Origin: Anaerolineales bacterium
Lineage (GTDB): Bacteria; Chloroflexota; Anaerolineae; Anaerolineales; UBA11579
Assembly: GCA_020059485.1 (NCBI GenBank)
Contig: JAGVCA010000015.1
Coordinates: forward strand, 1-57,007
Reading direction: 5' to 3'
DNA length: 57,007 bases
The number at the start of each line of letters is the position of its first letter. Position 1 is the stretch's first letter. A program made the translations under genes and the position numbers. Of the stretch, positions 17,884 through 27,692 are shown piece after piece. Under the pieces are notes generated by a model, which saw only the letters and a list, made by a program, of their open reading frames with translations, was not told where the DNA came from and made no database searches.

Positions 17884-19586
17884 CCGGAGCAGTTCAGTCT
17901 GACCAAACCTTGATCGATCCGGTGATCCGACGGGCACACCAGTCCCCCGGACAAACCACGCTGGTGATGATCGAGCAGGATGGCAGCGAGACGGTTGTCT
18001 CTGCGGCCGAATTCCACCAGAAGGCCGCCGATTTTGCCGCCATACTGAAGCGGATCGGTGTTGGTCCGGAGGACCTGGTGGTGCTGGTGTTGAAGCACTC
18101 CCAGGTGTTGTTGTCCGCCTTCTGGGGCGCGATGTATCTGGGTGCGATCCCCTCAATCTTTCCCTTCCTGACCGAAAAACTGGACCCTGGCCTGTATATG
18201 GACCGTGTCCGGATGCTGGTGACCGGTGAGGGGGCAAAAGCGGTGATCACTTTCCCGGAGTTCAAGGACGCCCTCACTGCCCTGCTGGCGGATACCGGCT
18301 GCCGGGTGATCGCGGCGGATGAGGTCCGGTCTGGGTCATCCGCCTCAAACCAGCCAGAGACTTTATGGCAGGACCCAAGCGGTGACGAGATCGCTTTCCT
18401 CCAGCACAGCAGCGGCACAACCGGCCTGCAAAAAGGGGTAGCGCTCTCCCACCAGGCCGTGCTCAACCAGATCCGGGCGTACAGCCAGGCGATCGAACTA
18501 AACGACCAGGATGTGGTCGTCAGCTGGCTGCCGCTGTACCATGATATGGGGTTGATCGCCGGTTTTGTCATGCCGATCGTTACCGGCGTGCCGCTGGTCC
18601 TGATGTCGCCGTTCCACTGGATCCGCGATCCTAAGGTACTGCTGTGGGCTATTGAACGGCACCGCGGCACGCTGTGCTGGCTACCCAACTTTGCCTACAA
18701 CCACCTGGCTCGCACCGCCCGTCCCACCGCACTGGAAGGGCTGGAACTCGGCTCGCTGCGAGCGGTGGTGAATTGTTCCGAACCGGTCTACCACCAGAGC
18801 CATTTGGCCTTTCTGGAAAAATATTCTCCTTTCGGGCTGCGGGAAGAAATGCTCTCGGTCTCTTATGCGATGGCGGAGAACACCTTCGCGGTCACCCAGA
18901 CCAGGATCGGCCGTCCGCCGGCGCTGGATTGGGTCCAGATCGCGCCGCTGCAGGCCGAGAGTCAGGCGGTCCCGGCTGAACCCGGGGCGGAAGGGGCGGT
19001 GGCGATGGTCAGCTGCGGCGCGCCGATCCCCGGGACCGAGATCGCGATCGCTGCTCCCGATGGGACCAGGCTGCCGGAGCGCAATTTGGGTGAAATTGTG
19101 CTGCGTTCGGACTGTATGCTGTCCGGCTATTACAATCGCCCGGAGATCACGGCTGAAGCAGTCCGCGCGGGCTGGTATCACACCGGGGACATGGGCTACC
19201 TGGCTGGCGGAGAACTGTACATCACCGGCCGGATGAAGGACCTGATCATCGTCGGCGGCAAAAACATCTATCCGCAGGACCTGGAAGCGATTGCCAACCA
19301 CATCCCCGGGATCTATCCGGGGCGGGCGGTGGCTTTTGGGTTGTTCGACGAGCGGATCGGGTCGGAAGTGATCGTGATGGTGGCCGAACTGCTGCCTGAG
19401 CTGGACGGGATCACCCCGGCTGAGATCGAACGCCAGTTGCGCCAGCAGGTGGTGGCCCAGACCGAAGTCACCCTAGCTGATGTCCGCCTGGTGGAAGAGC
19501 GCTGGGTGATCAAAACGTCCAGCGGCAAGATCGGCCGGGCCGACAACCGCAACAAATACCTGGAGCAATTCCGACCGAATGGCTAA
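17880..19586 (+). CDS. Second fatty-acyl-AMP ligase (FAAL)
   Basis: Adenylate-forming enzyme of 568 residues that activates a fatty or related acid. It shows HSSGTTGLQKG at 176-186, SWLPLYHDMGLI at 215-226 (FAAL hallmark), the GYYNRPE motif, HTGDMGYL, and a C-terminal SSGKIGR with the candidate catalytic lysine. It is clearly related to the ligase at 5778 but diverged. No carrier protein gene is adjacent; the nearest ACPs in the window are at 5549 and 46427. It is coupled to the methyltransferase by a 4-base overlap and to the next membrane protein by 8 bases. A FAAL inside a polysaccharide operon points to acylation of the glycan or of its lipid anchor. Confidence 0.9.
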   Translation: MTGAVQSDQTLIDPVIRRAHQSPGQTTLVMIEQDGSETVVSAAEFHQKAADFAAILKRIGVGPEDLVVLVLKHSQVLLSAFWGAMYLGAIPSIFPFLTEKLDPGLYMDRVRMLVTGEGAKAVITFPEFKDALTALLADTGCRVIAADEVRSGSSASNQPETLWQDPSGDEIAFLQHSSGTTGLQKGVALSHQAVLNQIRAYSQAIELNDQDVVVSWLPLYHDMGLIAGFVMPIVTGVPLVLMSPFHWIRDPKVLLWAIERHRGTLCWLPNFAYNHLARTARPTALEGLELGSLRAVVNCSEPVYHQSHLAFLEKYSPFGLREEMLSVSYAMAENTFAVTQTRIGRPPALDWVQIAPLQAESQAVPAEPGAEGAVAMVSCGAPIPGTEIAIAAPDGTRLPERNLGEIVLRSDCMLSGYYNRPEITAEAVRAGWYHTGDMGYLAGGELYITGRMKDLIIVGGKNIYPQDLEAIANHIPGIYPGRAVAFGLFDERIGSEVIVMVAELLPELDGITPAEIERQLRQQVVAQTEVTLADVRLVEERWVIKTSSGKIGRADNRNKYLEQFRPNG

Positions 19587-21138
19587 ATCGATCCGTGTGC
19601 TGATAATAGGGGCAGGCCTGAACGGCCTGGCTGTCCTGACCGCCTGGGCTTCTCAAGGCTTTCGCGCTTTCGCCGGCTGGGAAGGGTTCCTGGCTGTTAC
19701 CGCGTTGTCTGCGGCGGTTGTGTGGCTGGGGTTCCTGCTTCTCCGGCGGGAGGAACTCCCCGGCTGGCTGGCGTGGCTGGTGATCGGCGCGGCTGTCCTG
19801 CGGCTGGGGGTGGGTATCTTCTGGACGCTGGCTTTGCCGGAATGGGGCTATCCCAACGAGGTTCAGCAGGCCGGGTATGTGATGTTCGATCCCTACCTGA
19901 GAGACGGCCAGGCCTGGGCATTGGCGCAGTCGGAAGAGCCGCTCCGGCTGGCGTTTGAAGATTACACCTCGCACGACCAGTACGGCGGTCTGTTGTACAT
20001 CAGCGCCTGGATCTACCGTACCTTTGCCGGGCCAGAACATTACCCATTGATGATCGTGCTGTTGGGGAGCGCCGCATCCGGCCTGGGGGTATTGTTCGTC
20101 TGGGGACTGGCGCGCCGCCTGTTGGGCGGGCAGGCCGCCGCACTGGCCGCCTGGGGTTTGGCATTGTATCCTGAAGCAGTGCTGCACGGCAGTTCTCAAA
20201 TGCGCGAGGCTTTCACGATCACCTTGGGCGCGGCTGCCGCTTATTTTTTGATGCGCTGGTGGGAAGAACGGCGCAGCCGGGACCTCGTTTTTCTGGCGGT
20301 GGTTGTAGCATTCACCGCCGCGCTTACCTGGGCTTACCTGGCCATGCTGATGGTCGTCCTCGGCTTGCTGCTGGCTGGATTGCTGCTCGAACGGCTCGAT
20401 GGCTTCCGGCCGCGGCGGTGGCAGTGGGTGGCCCTGGTGTTTGCAGCCGGGCTGGGTGGCTATCTGGTTGGTTATTTATGGCGGCTGCTCACCCGGATGA
20501 GCGATTTCCAGGGGTATCTGACCGAAGCATCCTCAGGGGTGGTGCAGGCGGTCTTTTCGCGGCTGCCTGAAGCGCTGCATGTCCCCTTCGTAGTGGCCTA
20601 TGGCGCGGTGCGCCCCTTGCTGCCGGCCGCGCTGCTGGCGGAGGGCGGATCCGCGCTGTGGCGCTGGATCGGTATTTGGCGGGCTGTGGGCTGGACGGCG
20701 GCGCTCTTTTTGCTGGTGTTGGCGACAGTCCATGTCATCTGGCAGCGTGCCTGGCTGAGGCCGGTCGGGATGTTGCTGTGGGTCAATTGGCTGATGGTGC
20801 TGGTGGCCTCGTACCGGGCCGGCGGCGACCTGTGGGATAACCCGCGTTACCGGGCTGGCTTCGCGGCTTTTCAATTGGCTCTGGCGGCCTGGGCTGTCCT
20901 GCAACAGCGCGCCGACCGCAGTCATTTGCTGCGGCGTGTGCTGGTGGTGACCGGTCTGCAGATCTTCTGGCTGCTGATCTGGTATTTACCGCGTTATCAC
21001 TCGGCGCCGTGGTCCGCAGGCCGGGTGGAGGTCAAAGTGGCGCTTTCCTTGTTGATGGGCGCGGCTTACTGGGTGTGGGATTGGCAGCGCCTCCGCCGGC
21101 GCGCGGATAGGGAGCAGACCTCCCACTCTGCCTCTTGA
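19579..21138 (+). CDS. GT-C-like multispanning glycosyltransferase (GT39-like)
   Basis: Integral membrane protein of 519 residues with about eleven hydrophobic spans. After the third span comes a loop with EWGYPNEVQ and DPYLRDGQAWA, similar to the acidic and DGxxYY-like motifs of GT39/PMT-type transferases, and later HGSSQMREAFTI, typical of bacterial members. The likely role is addition of a lipid-linked sugar to a growing chain at the outer face of the membrane. It is the last gene before promoter P2 and overlaps the FAAL gene by 8 bases. Confidence 0.72.
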   Translation: MAKSIRVLIIGAGLNGLAVLTAWASQGFRAFAGWEGFLAVTALSAAVVWLGFLLLRREELPGWLAWLVIGAAVLRLGVGIFWTLALPEWGYPNEVQQAGYVMFDPYLRDGQAWALAQSEEPLRLAFEDYTSHDQYGGLLYISAWIYRTFAGPEHYPLMIVLLGSAASGLGVLFVWGLARRLLGGQAAALAAWGLALYPEAVLHGSSQMREAFTITLGAAAAYFLMRWWEERRSRDLVFLAVVVAFTAALTWAYLAMLMVVLGLLLAGLLLERLDGFRPRRWQWVALVFAAGLGGYLVGYLWRLLTRMSDFQGYLTEASSGVVQAVFSRLPEALHVPFVVAYGAVRPLLPAALLAEGGSALWRWIGIWRAVGWTAALFLLVLATVHVIWQRAWLRPVGMLLWVNWLMVLVASYRAGGDLWDNPRYRAGFAAFQLALAAWAVLQQRADRSHLLRRVLVVTGLQIFWLLIWYLPRYHSAPWSAGRVEVKVALSLLMGAAYWVWDWQRLRRRADREQTSHSAS

Positions 21139-21178
21139 CCTGTACTTTGGTGCTGTTATAATTCATCAATTGAATTTT
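21135..21178 (+). promoter_or_regulatory. Promoter P2 of the glycan locus, same layout as P1
   Basis: TTGACC (21135-21140), a 16-base spacer, TATAAT (21157-21162), TC, four variable bases, then ATTGAATTTT (21169-21178). It begins inside the end of the upstream membrane protein gene. The match to P1 in both boxes, spacing and downstream block is too good for a chance pair and suggests joint control. Confidence 0.7.
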
Positions 21179-21187
21179 GGAGTTAGT

Positions 21188-21688
21188 ATGGAACCTTCTG
21201 TAGAAGATGTACGCGAACTGAACCTGCTTGAACAGATCGAGGCTAACCCGGATATCACCCAGGCCAGTCTGGCTGACCAGCTGGGCGTGGCGGTCGGGAC
21301 GGTCAACTGGCATATCAAGCGGCTGATCGATAAAGGCGCACTCAAAGTCAAACGTGCCCAGCGAAAGAAATTGCGCTATATCATTACACCCAACGGCATC
21401 GCCCTGCGCGCCCGCCTGACAGTTGAATACATCGAATGGTCGCTACTGCTCTACCGCAAGACCCGACAGCGGGTCAGCGACCTGCTGTCGCAGGCGCGTG
21501 ATGCGGGATTTACCCAGGTGCGCATCCGGATCAACGATCAGGGACCGGACGATATCATGGATATCTGCCGCCTGACCTGTCTTGAGCATGGGATCGAGAT
21601 CAATACATCCGATCAGGGCGGCCAGGTGCCGGTCCTGGAGGTGCGCGGGTCTAGGGTTTCGCTGAAGCTGCCGGAACGGTCGATCTGA
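21188..21688 (+). CDS. Winged-helix transcriptional regulator, candidate locus regulator
   Basis: DNA-binding protein of 166 residues. Residues about 10-75 form a winged helix-turn-helix: NLLEQIEANPDITQASLADQLG then a recognition helix VAVGTVNWHIKRL, as in MarR/Lrp-like regulators found in exopolysaccharide loci. The C-terminal half (about 85-166) is not a standard ligand domain; VSDLLSQARDAGFTQVRIRI and VPVLEVRG suggest a small alpha/beta unit of unknown ligand. ATG 21188 is chosen with GGAG 6 bases upstream; the frame from 21170 would begin inside the promoter element. It is first in the P2 transcript, so it may act on P2 itself and on P1. No target has been shown. Confidence 0.82.
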   Translation: MEPSVEDVRELNLLEQIEANPDITQASLADQLGVAVGTVNWHIKRLIDKGALKVKRAQRKKLRYIITPNGIALRARLTVEYIEWSLLLYRKTRQRVSDLLSQARDAGFTQVRIRINDQGPDDIMDICRLTCLEHGIEINTSDQGGQVPVLEVRGSRVSLKLPERSI

Positions 21689-22666
<978 letters not shown>

Positions 22667-22697
22667 CGGTCAATTGCCGCCGTTTGGAGTGAGTGAT

Positions 22698-23558
22698 TTG
22701 ACAACACAAACCAAGACAACCGAGGGGCCGCTGCGGTCTGACGAGACCCTGATCCTGAAACCGACCACTGGCTGGATCTCCCTGAACCTGGGTGACCTAT
22801 GGCGGTACCGCGAGCTGGTGTATTTTCTCACCTGGCGCGACATCCTGGTGCGCTATAAGCAAACCCTGCTGGGCGCTTCGTGGGCCATTCTGCAGCCGTT
22901 GATGCAAATGGTGGTGTTCAATTTCCTGTTTGGGAATATGGCCAATATCCCCACCGGAGAGATCCCCCGGGCGATCTTCACTTTCTCGGCGCTGCTGCCG
23001 TGGAACCTGTTCTCAAAATCGCTTAGCGATGCCAGCCGTTCGCTGGTCTCCAATCGCAGCATGATCACCAAAGTGTACTTCCCGCGGCTGGTGATCCCAA
23101 TGGCGTCGGTGCTGAGTGGTGTGGTGGATTTTTTGATCGCCATCGTCATCCTGATCGGGATGATGTTCTATTACCAGGTGGCGGTTCCGGCGACAGCCTG
23201 GATGCTTCCCCTGATCGTGCTGTTGACGCTGGTACTGGCGCTCGGTGTGGGCTTGTGGTTCTCGGCCTGGAATTTGCATTACCGAGACGTGGCCTATTTC
23301 ATCCCCTTCCTGACGCAGTTCTGGCTGCTGGCCTCGCCGATCGCTTACCCGCTCAGCGAGATCCCGGCACAGTGGCAGACGCTGTATATGATTAATCCGA
23401 TGGTCGGGATCGTCGAAGGTTTCCGCTGGGCGCTGCTGGGCGGAGACCCCGTACCCCAACTGGCCTGGATCCTTTCGATCTCGATCTCGATCCTGGTGAT
23501 GGTCAGCGGGCTGTTCTACTTTCGCCGCATGGAACGCACCTTTGCGGATACGGTATGA
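22698..23558 (+). CDS. wzm: ABC-2 polysaccharide exporter, permease subunit (Wzm/TagG type)
   Basis: Membrane half of a two-component polysaccharide ABC exporter, 286 residues with six hydrophobic spans starting near residue 65. ELVYFLTWRDILVRYKQTLLGASWAILQPL is split across the amphipathic interface helix and first span and is typical of the ABC2 family, as is RDVAYFIPFLTQFWLLASPIAYP near the fifth span. A TTG start at 22698 with GGAG 8 bases upstream is preferred; upstream frame to 22497 overlaps the SDR gene. The partner ATPase follows after 9 bases. Confidence 0.92.
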   Translation: MTTQTKTTEGPLRSDETLILKPTTGWISLNLGDLWRYRELVYFLTWRDILVRYKQTLLGASWAILQPLMQMVVFNFLFGNMANIPTGEIPRAIFTFSALLPWNLFSKSLSDASRSLVSNRSMITKVYFPRLVIPMASVLSGVVDFLIAIVILIGMMFYYQVAVPATAWMLPLIVLLTLVLALGVGLWFSAWNLHYRDVAYFIPFLTQFWLLASPIAYPLSEIPAQWQTLYMINPMVGIVEGFRWALLGGDPVPQLAWILSISISILVMVSGLFYFRRMERTFADTV

Positions 23559-23567
23559 GGTACGCTG

Positions 23568-24842
23568 ATGTCTGAGATCGTGGTCAAAGCTGAAAATCTG
23601 GGTAAGAAATACAAGATCGGCACGGCGGTGGATCGTTCACCCACGCTGCGCGATGCGATCGTTCAGGCCGCCCGTTGGCCGGTCCGGCTGGTGCGCGGTG
23701 AACTTCAGCCTCGCAGTGAGGTCATCTGGGCGCTACGGAATGTGTCTTTTGAGGTTGAACGCGGACAGGTGCTGGGCGTGATCGGCCGGAATGGGGCAGG
23801 CAAATCCACTTTGCTGAAGGTGCTCTCACGGATCACCGAACCTTCTGAAGGGTATGCCGAGATCACCGGTCGGGTCGGATCACTGCTGGAAGTCGGCACC
23901 GGATTCAATCCGGAGTTGACCGGCCGCGAGAATATTTTCCTCAACGGGGCCATCCTGGGGATGAAACGCCAGGAGATCAGCCGGAAATATGACGAGATCG
24001 TCGAGTTTTCAGGTGTGGAGCAGTTCATTGAGACCCCGGTCAAGCGCTATTCCTCCGGGATGTACCTGCGCCTGGCGTTTTCGGTGGCGGCCCATCTGGA
24101 ACCGGAGATCCTGGTAGTGGATGAGGTCCTGGCGGTGGGGGATGCCGAATTCCAGCGCAAGTGTCTGGGTAAAATGTCGGATGTGGCCAACGAAGGCCGG
24201 ACGGTGCTGTTCGTCAGCCATAACATGTCGGCTATCCTGCGCCTGACGAATGAGTCGATCGTGCTTGAGGGCGGTGAGATGGTCTACCGCGCACCGACTC
24301 AGGAGGCGGTTGAGTTTTATATGTCGTCCGGGTATGCCCAGTCCAGCGAACGCCGCTGGCGTCCGGACGAAGTCCCGAAGGAGTCGGCACCCTTCCGCCC
24401 GATCGCCCTGCGGGTAGTAGACCCGCGCGGCAAGGTGGGCGATGTGGTCCGATCGATCGAGCCGTTGACGGTTGAGGTCGAATATGAACTGGACGAGCCG
24501 ATCCAGGGATTACGGGTGGGCATTTATCTGTTGACCATCCGCGGCGACCTGGTGTTCACTTCCTTTGATACCGATTCCCCGGCAGAGTACGAGCACTACG
24601 GCACCCGCCCGGCGGGACGATACGTCAGCCGCTGCCAGATCCCGGCTGATTTCTTTAACGAAGGCCAGTATGTGCTCGGGATCAATGCCAGTTCATACCG
24701 CGTCCGGCGCTACTTCCAGGATGAGCACGCCCTGACCTTTTCCATCGATTCGATGGGCGCGCCGGGCAAGCAGTGGCCGGAATCGCGCCTGGGGACGATC
24801 CGGCCGCGCCTCAATTGGCGGATCGAGGAGCAATTCTCGTGA
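23568..24842 (+). CDS. wzt: ABC polysaccharide exporter ATPase with C-terminal glycan-binding domain (Wzt type)
   Basis: ATPase of the polysaccharide exporter, 424 residues. Walker A GRNGAGKST at 73-81, signature YSSGM at 161-165 (the SSGM variant is typical of polysaccharide exporters), Walker B ILVVDE at 181-186 and SHNMSAI as H-loop. From about residue 260 a second domain rich in beta strands (LTVEVEYELDEP, VGIYLLTIRGD, GRYVSRCQIPADFFNEGQYVLGINAS, taken as separate strands) matches the Wzt C-terminal carbohydrate-binding fold that recognises the chain terminus. Such domains couple chain capping, often by methylation, to export; the locus has three methyltransferases that could provide a cap. 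Confidence 0.94.
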   Translation: MSEIVVKAENLGKKYKIGTAVDRSPTLRDAIVQAARWPVRLVRGELQPRSEVIWALRNVSFEVERGQVLGVIGRNGAGKSTLLKVLSRITEPSEGYAEITGRVGSLLEVGTGFNPELTGRENIFLNGAILGMKRQEISRKYDEIVEFSGVEQFIETPVKRYSSGMYLRLAFSVAAHLEPEILVVDEVLAVGDAEFQRKCLGKMSDVANEGRTVLFVSHNMSAILRLTNESIVLEGGEMVYRAPTQEAVEFYMSSGYAQSSERRWRPDEVPKESAPFRPIALRVVDPRGKVGDVVRSIEPLTVEVEYELDEPIQGLRVGIYLLTIRGDLVFTSFDTDSPAEYEHYGTRPAGRYVSRCQIPADFFNEGQYVLGINASSYRVRRYFQDEHALTFSIDSMGAPGKQWPESRLGTIRPRLNWRIEEQFS

Positions 24843-26425
24843 GCGGATTGAAGGAGTCATTCAAGCAGATCTGGGACCGGTCAGCCTTGGCTGGACAGGC
24901 GGAATGGTATTTGTACCACCGCTTCCGATTCAACAAGAACAAGCGGATGCGGGTGCTGGCCGAGAAGATCCGCGATTGGCGTCAGCAGGCCCAGGCGCTG
25001 CCGCGGGCAAAGGAGACCGGGCGGAAGATCGTCGTCTTCGGTATGATCAAAACCTGGCTTCAGTGTTCTGCAGGTCTTTCGCTCCTGCTTGATCGGCTGG
25101 GGAATGATGTTGTGCTGGCCTACCTGCCCTATCGCGATTGGCAATCGGACTTCTCACCGGCGGAAATCGCCCGGCAGAAAATATTGATCCACAAAGTGAT
25201 GTCCGGTATTGAACCCGTCGTTCGACTGCACTCACTGCTGAACCAGAATGGGAACATCCGAGAACTGCCCCCTGAGTTGGAGCAGATCGTCGCCCAGGTA
25301 TCTGAACGCGATTTCCAGTATTCCCGCCAGATTGAGGAAGTGGACCACCTTGACCCGCTCTACCGGCTGCGGCAGGAGCGTAACGCGCGGGCCGCGGTCA
25401 GTATGCTCGACCTGCTGCAAACTGAACAACCGGACGCAGTGATCGTCCCGAACGGGCTGATCCTGGAGTTTGCCGTCTTTTTCGAGATCGCCCGTATGCT
25501 GGGCATCCCGGCTGTAACCTATGAGTTTGGCGAACAGAAAGACAAGATCTGGATCGCTCAGGATCAGCCGGTTATGTTCCAGGATACCGCTGACCTGTGG
25601 GCACAATATAAGGACCATCCCTTTACCGATGAAGAGCGTGCCCGGATCGATGAATTGTATGCTTCCCGGCAGAATGCCTCCCTTTGGCAACAGTTCTCCC
25701 GCCAATGGCAGGAGATCCCAACCGAAGGTGTAAGCGAGGTCAGGGCCAAGCTTGCGCTGGATGACCGGCCAGTGGTCTTGATGGCTGTCAACGTGATTGG
25801 CGACAGCCTGACGCTTGGGCGTCAGGTATTTTCGGTCAATATGACGGAATGGATCTCCCGGACACTGGAATACTTCCACACCCGGGAAGATGTCCAGTTC
25901 CTGGTGCGCGTGCATCCTGGCGAGCGGTATACCGATGGTCCCTCGGTGGAGGATATCATCCGGGCCAGGTTTTCCAGCCTTCCTGAGCATTTCAGGATCA
26001 TCTCGGCCAGCGATAAGATCAATACCTACGATTTGGTTGGGATCGCCAATCTTGGCCTGACCTACACCACGACGGTCGGGATGGAGATGGCGATGATGGG
26101 CTTGCCGGTGATCGTCTCCGGCAATACTCATTACCGCGGCAAGGGCTTCACGTATGATCCGGAGACCTGGGAGGAATACTTCGATCTGATCGACACGCTT
26201 CTCTCCGCACCAGACGCGCGGAAAAAAGCCGCCGAAACCAGCGAGTTGGCCAGGCACTATGCCTACCGCTTCTTCTTTGATTATCCGTTCCCAACCCCCT
26301 GGCACCTCAGTGATATGTTGAATATGATCGAACAAACACCATTGCGGAAGGTTGTTTCCCAGACTGGACAGGAGCAGTATGGCGAAATGATCCAGGCTCT
26401 GACTGCTACCAGGATGATGAAATGA
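24839..26425 (+). CDS. Capsule-type glycosyltransferase (GT-B-like, KpsC/KpsS-related fold)
   Basis: Soluble or peripheral protein of 528 residues. The C-terminal half has the pattern of capsule and CDP-glycerol-phosphotransferase-like GT-B enzymes: FLVRVHPGE, then GLTYTTTVGMEMAMMGLPVIV and YRGKGFTYDP, where the TT/S-xxx-E-x-x-x-x-G-x-P-V stretch binds the nucleotide donor. The middle region with PDAVIVPNGLILEFAVF also fits. GTG 24839 overlaps the wzt stop as GTGA, so the gene is coupled to the exporter. Possible roles are linker or terminal sugar addition. Its 3' end adjoins a truncated sulfotransferase remnant. Confidence 0.75.
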   Translation: MSGLKESFKQIWDRSALAGQAEWYLYHRFRFNKNKRMRVLAEKIRDWRQQAQALPRAKETGRKIVVFGMIKTWLQCSAGLSLLLDRLGNDVVLAYLPYRDWQSDFSPAEIARQKILIHKVMSGIEPVVRLHSLLNQNGNIRELPPELEQIVAQVSERDFQYSRQIEEVDHLDPLYRLRQERNARAAVSMLDLLQTEQPDAVIVPNGLILEFAVFFEIARMLGIPAVTYEFGEQKDKIWIAQDQPVMFQDTADLWAQYKDHPFTDEERARIDELYASRQNASLWQQFSRQWQEIPTEGVSEVRAKLALDDRPVVLMAVNVIGDSLTLGRQVFSVNMTEWISRTLEYFHTREDVQFLVRVHPGERYTDGPSVEDIIRARFSSLPEHFRIISASDKINTYDLVGIANLGLTYTTTVGMEMAMMGLPVIVSGNTHYRGKGFTYDPETWEEYFDLIDTLLSAPDARKKAAETSELARHYAYRFFFDYPFPTPWHLSDMLNMIEQTPLRKVVSQTGQEQYGEMIQALTATRMMK

Positions 26426-26561
26426 CCGACACCTGCCGAATGCCAATCCAGGGAAGTACCCCTCGATGAAACCGGAGACCCGCCGCATGCTGGAGGACTA
26501 CTACCGCCCTTATTACCAACAATATAACGAGTTGATCGGGGATGACTTGGAGGGTGATTGA
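26421..26561 (+). pseudogene. 3' remnant of a sulfotransferase gene
   Basis: One reading frame from 26421 to the TGA at 26559-26561 encodes NANPGKYPSMKPETRRML and then DYYRPYYQQYNELIGDDL. This is the usual last segment of bacterial PAPS-dependent sulfotransferases, where the polymer ends with a P-E-T-R, Y-Y-R-P and L-I-G/L-L-G pattern. No PAPS-binding N-terminal part exists upstream, because the frame runs straight into the end of the glycosyltransferase gene at 26425. It is read as the surviving tail of a third sulfotransferase lost by deletion. ATG 26466 could start a 31-residue peptide, but no function is likely. Confidence 0.72.
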
Positions 26562-26684
26562 GTGTCTCTCCGCAATCAAACTCCGACTGAAATAGCGCTT
26601 AGCGCGTACCCGCCGCACCTGGCGGATGACCGTAACTGAGAGTTCAATCCCTGACACGGTCGATACTGGAATTTTGGAGAAACT
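26562..26684 (+). other. Intergenic leader before the dehydratase gene
   Basis: No gene is seen. A small hairpin lies at 26610-26625 (CCGCC, 6-base loop, GGCGG). A weak -10 (GATACT at 26662-26667) and GAATTTTGGAG directly before the ATG at 26685 resemble the region upstream of the regulator gene at 21188, but the spacing of P1 and P2 is not kept. Confidence 0.35.
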
Positions 26685-27692
26685 ATGAATTGGTCTGATA
26701 TGACAGTCATGGTAACCGGGGGTACCGGTTCGTTTGGAAAGAAGTTCATCAATACGATTCAGGCGCGGCATCAACCGGAGAAGGTGATCATCTTTAGCCG
26801 TGATGAACTCAAACAGCACGAGATGCGCATGGCCGGCTTCAACCAGCCCAACCTGCGCTACTTCATCGGGGATGTGCGCGACGAAGACCGCCTCCGTCGG
26901 GCGATGCAGGGCGTGGATATCGTCGTGCATGCCGCCGCGCTCAAGCAGGTCCCGGCCTGCGAATACAACCCAAAAGAAGCGATTAAGACCAATATTCTGG
27001 GCACCAGCAATGTGGTCGATGCCGCCCTCGATACCGGGGTGAAGAAAGTCCTGGCTCTGAGCACCGACAAGGCGGTTAACCCGGTCAACCTGTATGGGGC
27101 CACCAAGTTGGCCGCCGAGAAGTTGGCCGTGCAGTCGAATGCCTATGCCGGCGGGCGAGAGACGCGTATTTCCTGTGTGCGCTACGGTAATGTGGTCGGT
27201 AGCCGCGGCAGCGTCGTCCCCATGTTCCTCGGACAGCGCGCCAGCGGCCGGCTGACGGTCACCGATGACCGGATGACCCGTTTCTGGATCACGCTCGACC
27301 AGGGGGTCAATTTTGTCATTCGCTGCATTGAACAGATGCACGGCGGCGAAGTCTTCGTCCCCAAGATCCCCAGCACCACCATTGTGGATCTGGCGCGGGC
27401 AGTCGCCCCGCAGGCCGAGATCGAGATCATTGGCATCCGGCCTGGCGAGAAGTTGCATGAGGTGCTGATCTCCGAGGATGAGGCCCGTTCGACTGTCGAG
27501 CTGGCGGATATGTATGTCGTCCAACCGGCCACGGCCTCGTGGTTCGGGTATGAATGGGAAGACCAGGGCAGCAAGCTGGAGGATGGTTTCCGCTATGCCT
27601 CCAATACCAACGACCACTGGCTGACCCCGGAAGAGATCGCCGATATCATCGCGCCAATCGAAGAGGAATACCTGAAAGGGATGCTGGGCTGA
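26685..27692 (+). CDS. pseB: UDP-N-acetylglucosamine 4,6-dehydratase (inverting), PseB-like
   Basis: Makes a UDP-4-keto-6-deoxy-AltNAc-type sugar, the first step toward pseudaminic acid and other dideoxy-diamino sugars. The 335-residue protein has the cofactor motif TGGTGSFG at 11-18, SRDELKQHEM and the catalytic set Asp128-Lys129 in STDKA with Tyr137 in YGATK, the replacement of the usual Thr by Asp-Lys that defines the inverting PseB group. GGAG lies 6-9 bases before the ATG. The usual next enzyme, a PLP aminotransferase (PseC), is missing from the window, so the intermediate may go into another route, for instance reduction by the RmlD-like protein encoded next. Confidence 0.9.
   Translation: MNWSDMTVMVTGGTGSFGKKFINTIQARHQPEKVIIFSRDELKQHEMRMAGFNQPNLRYFIGDVRDEDRLRRAMQGVDIVVHAAALKQVPACEYNPKEAIKTNILGTSNVVDAALDTGVKKVLALSTDKAVNPVNLYGATKLAAEKLAVQSNAYAGGRETRISCVRYGNVVGSRGSVVPMFLGQRASGRLTVTDDRMTRFWITLDQGVNFVIRCIEQMHGGEVFVPKIPSTTIVDLARAVAPQAEIEIIGIRPGEKLHEVLISEDEARSTVELADMYVVQPATASWFGYEWEDQGSKLEDGFRYASNTNDHWLTPEEIADIIAPIEEEYLKGMLG

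Noticed and set aside
25232-26488. 418-residue minus-strand frame opposite the capsule-type transferase
   Set aside because: It mirrors codon bias of the plus-strand gene, has no domain motif and no ribosome site. Other long antisense frames (39665-41311, 49019-50419, 33004-34203, 26406-27617, 53007-54056) are rejected for the same reason.
26466-26561. 31-codon ATG frame as a functional small gene
   Set aside because: Its residues match the C-terminal end of sulfotransferases and the homologous frame continues upstream of the ATG, so it is a remnant.
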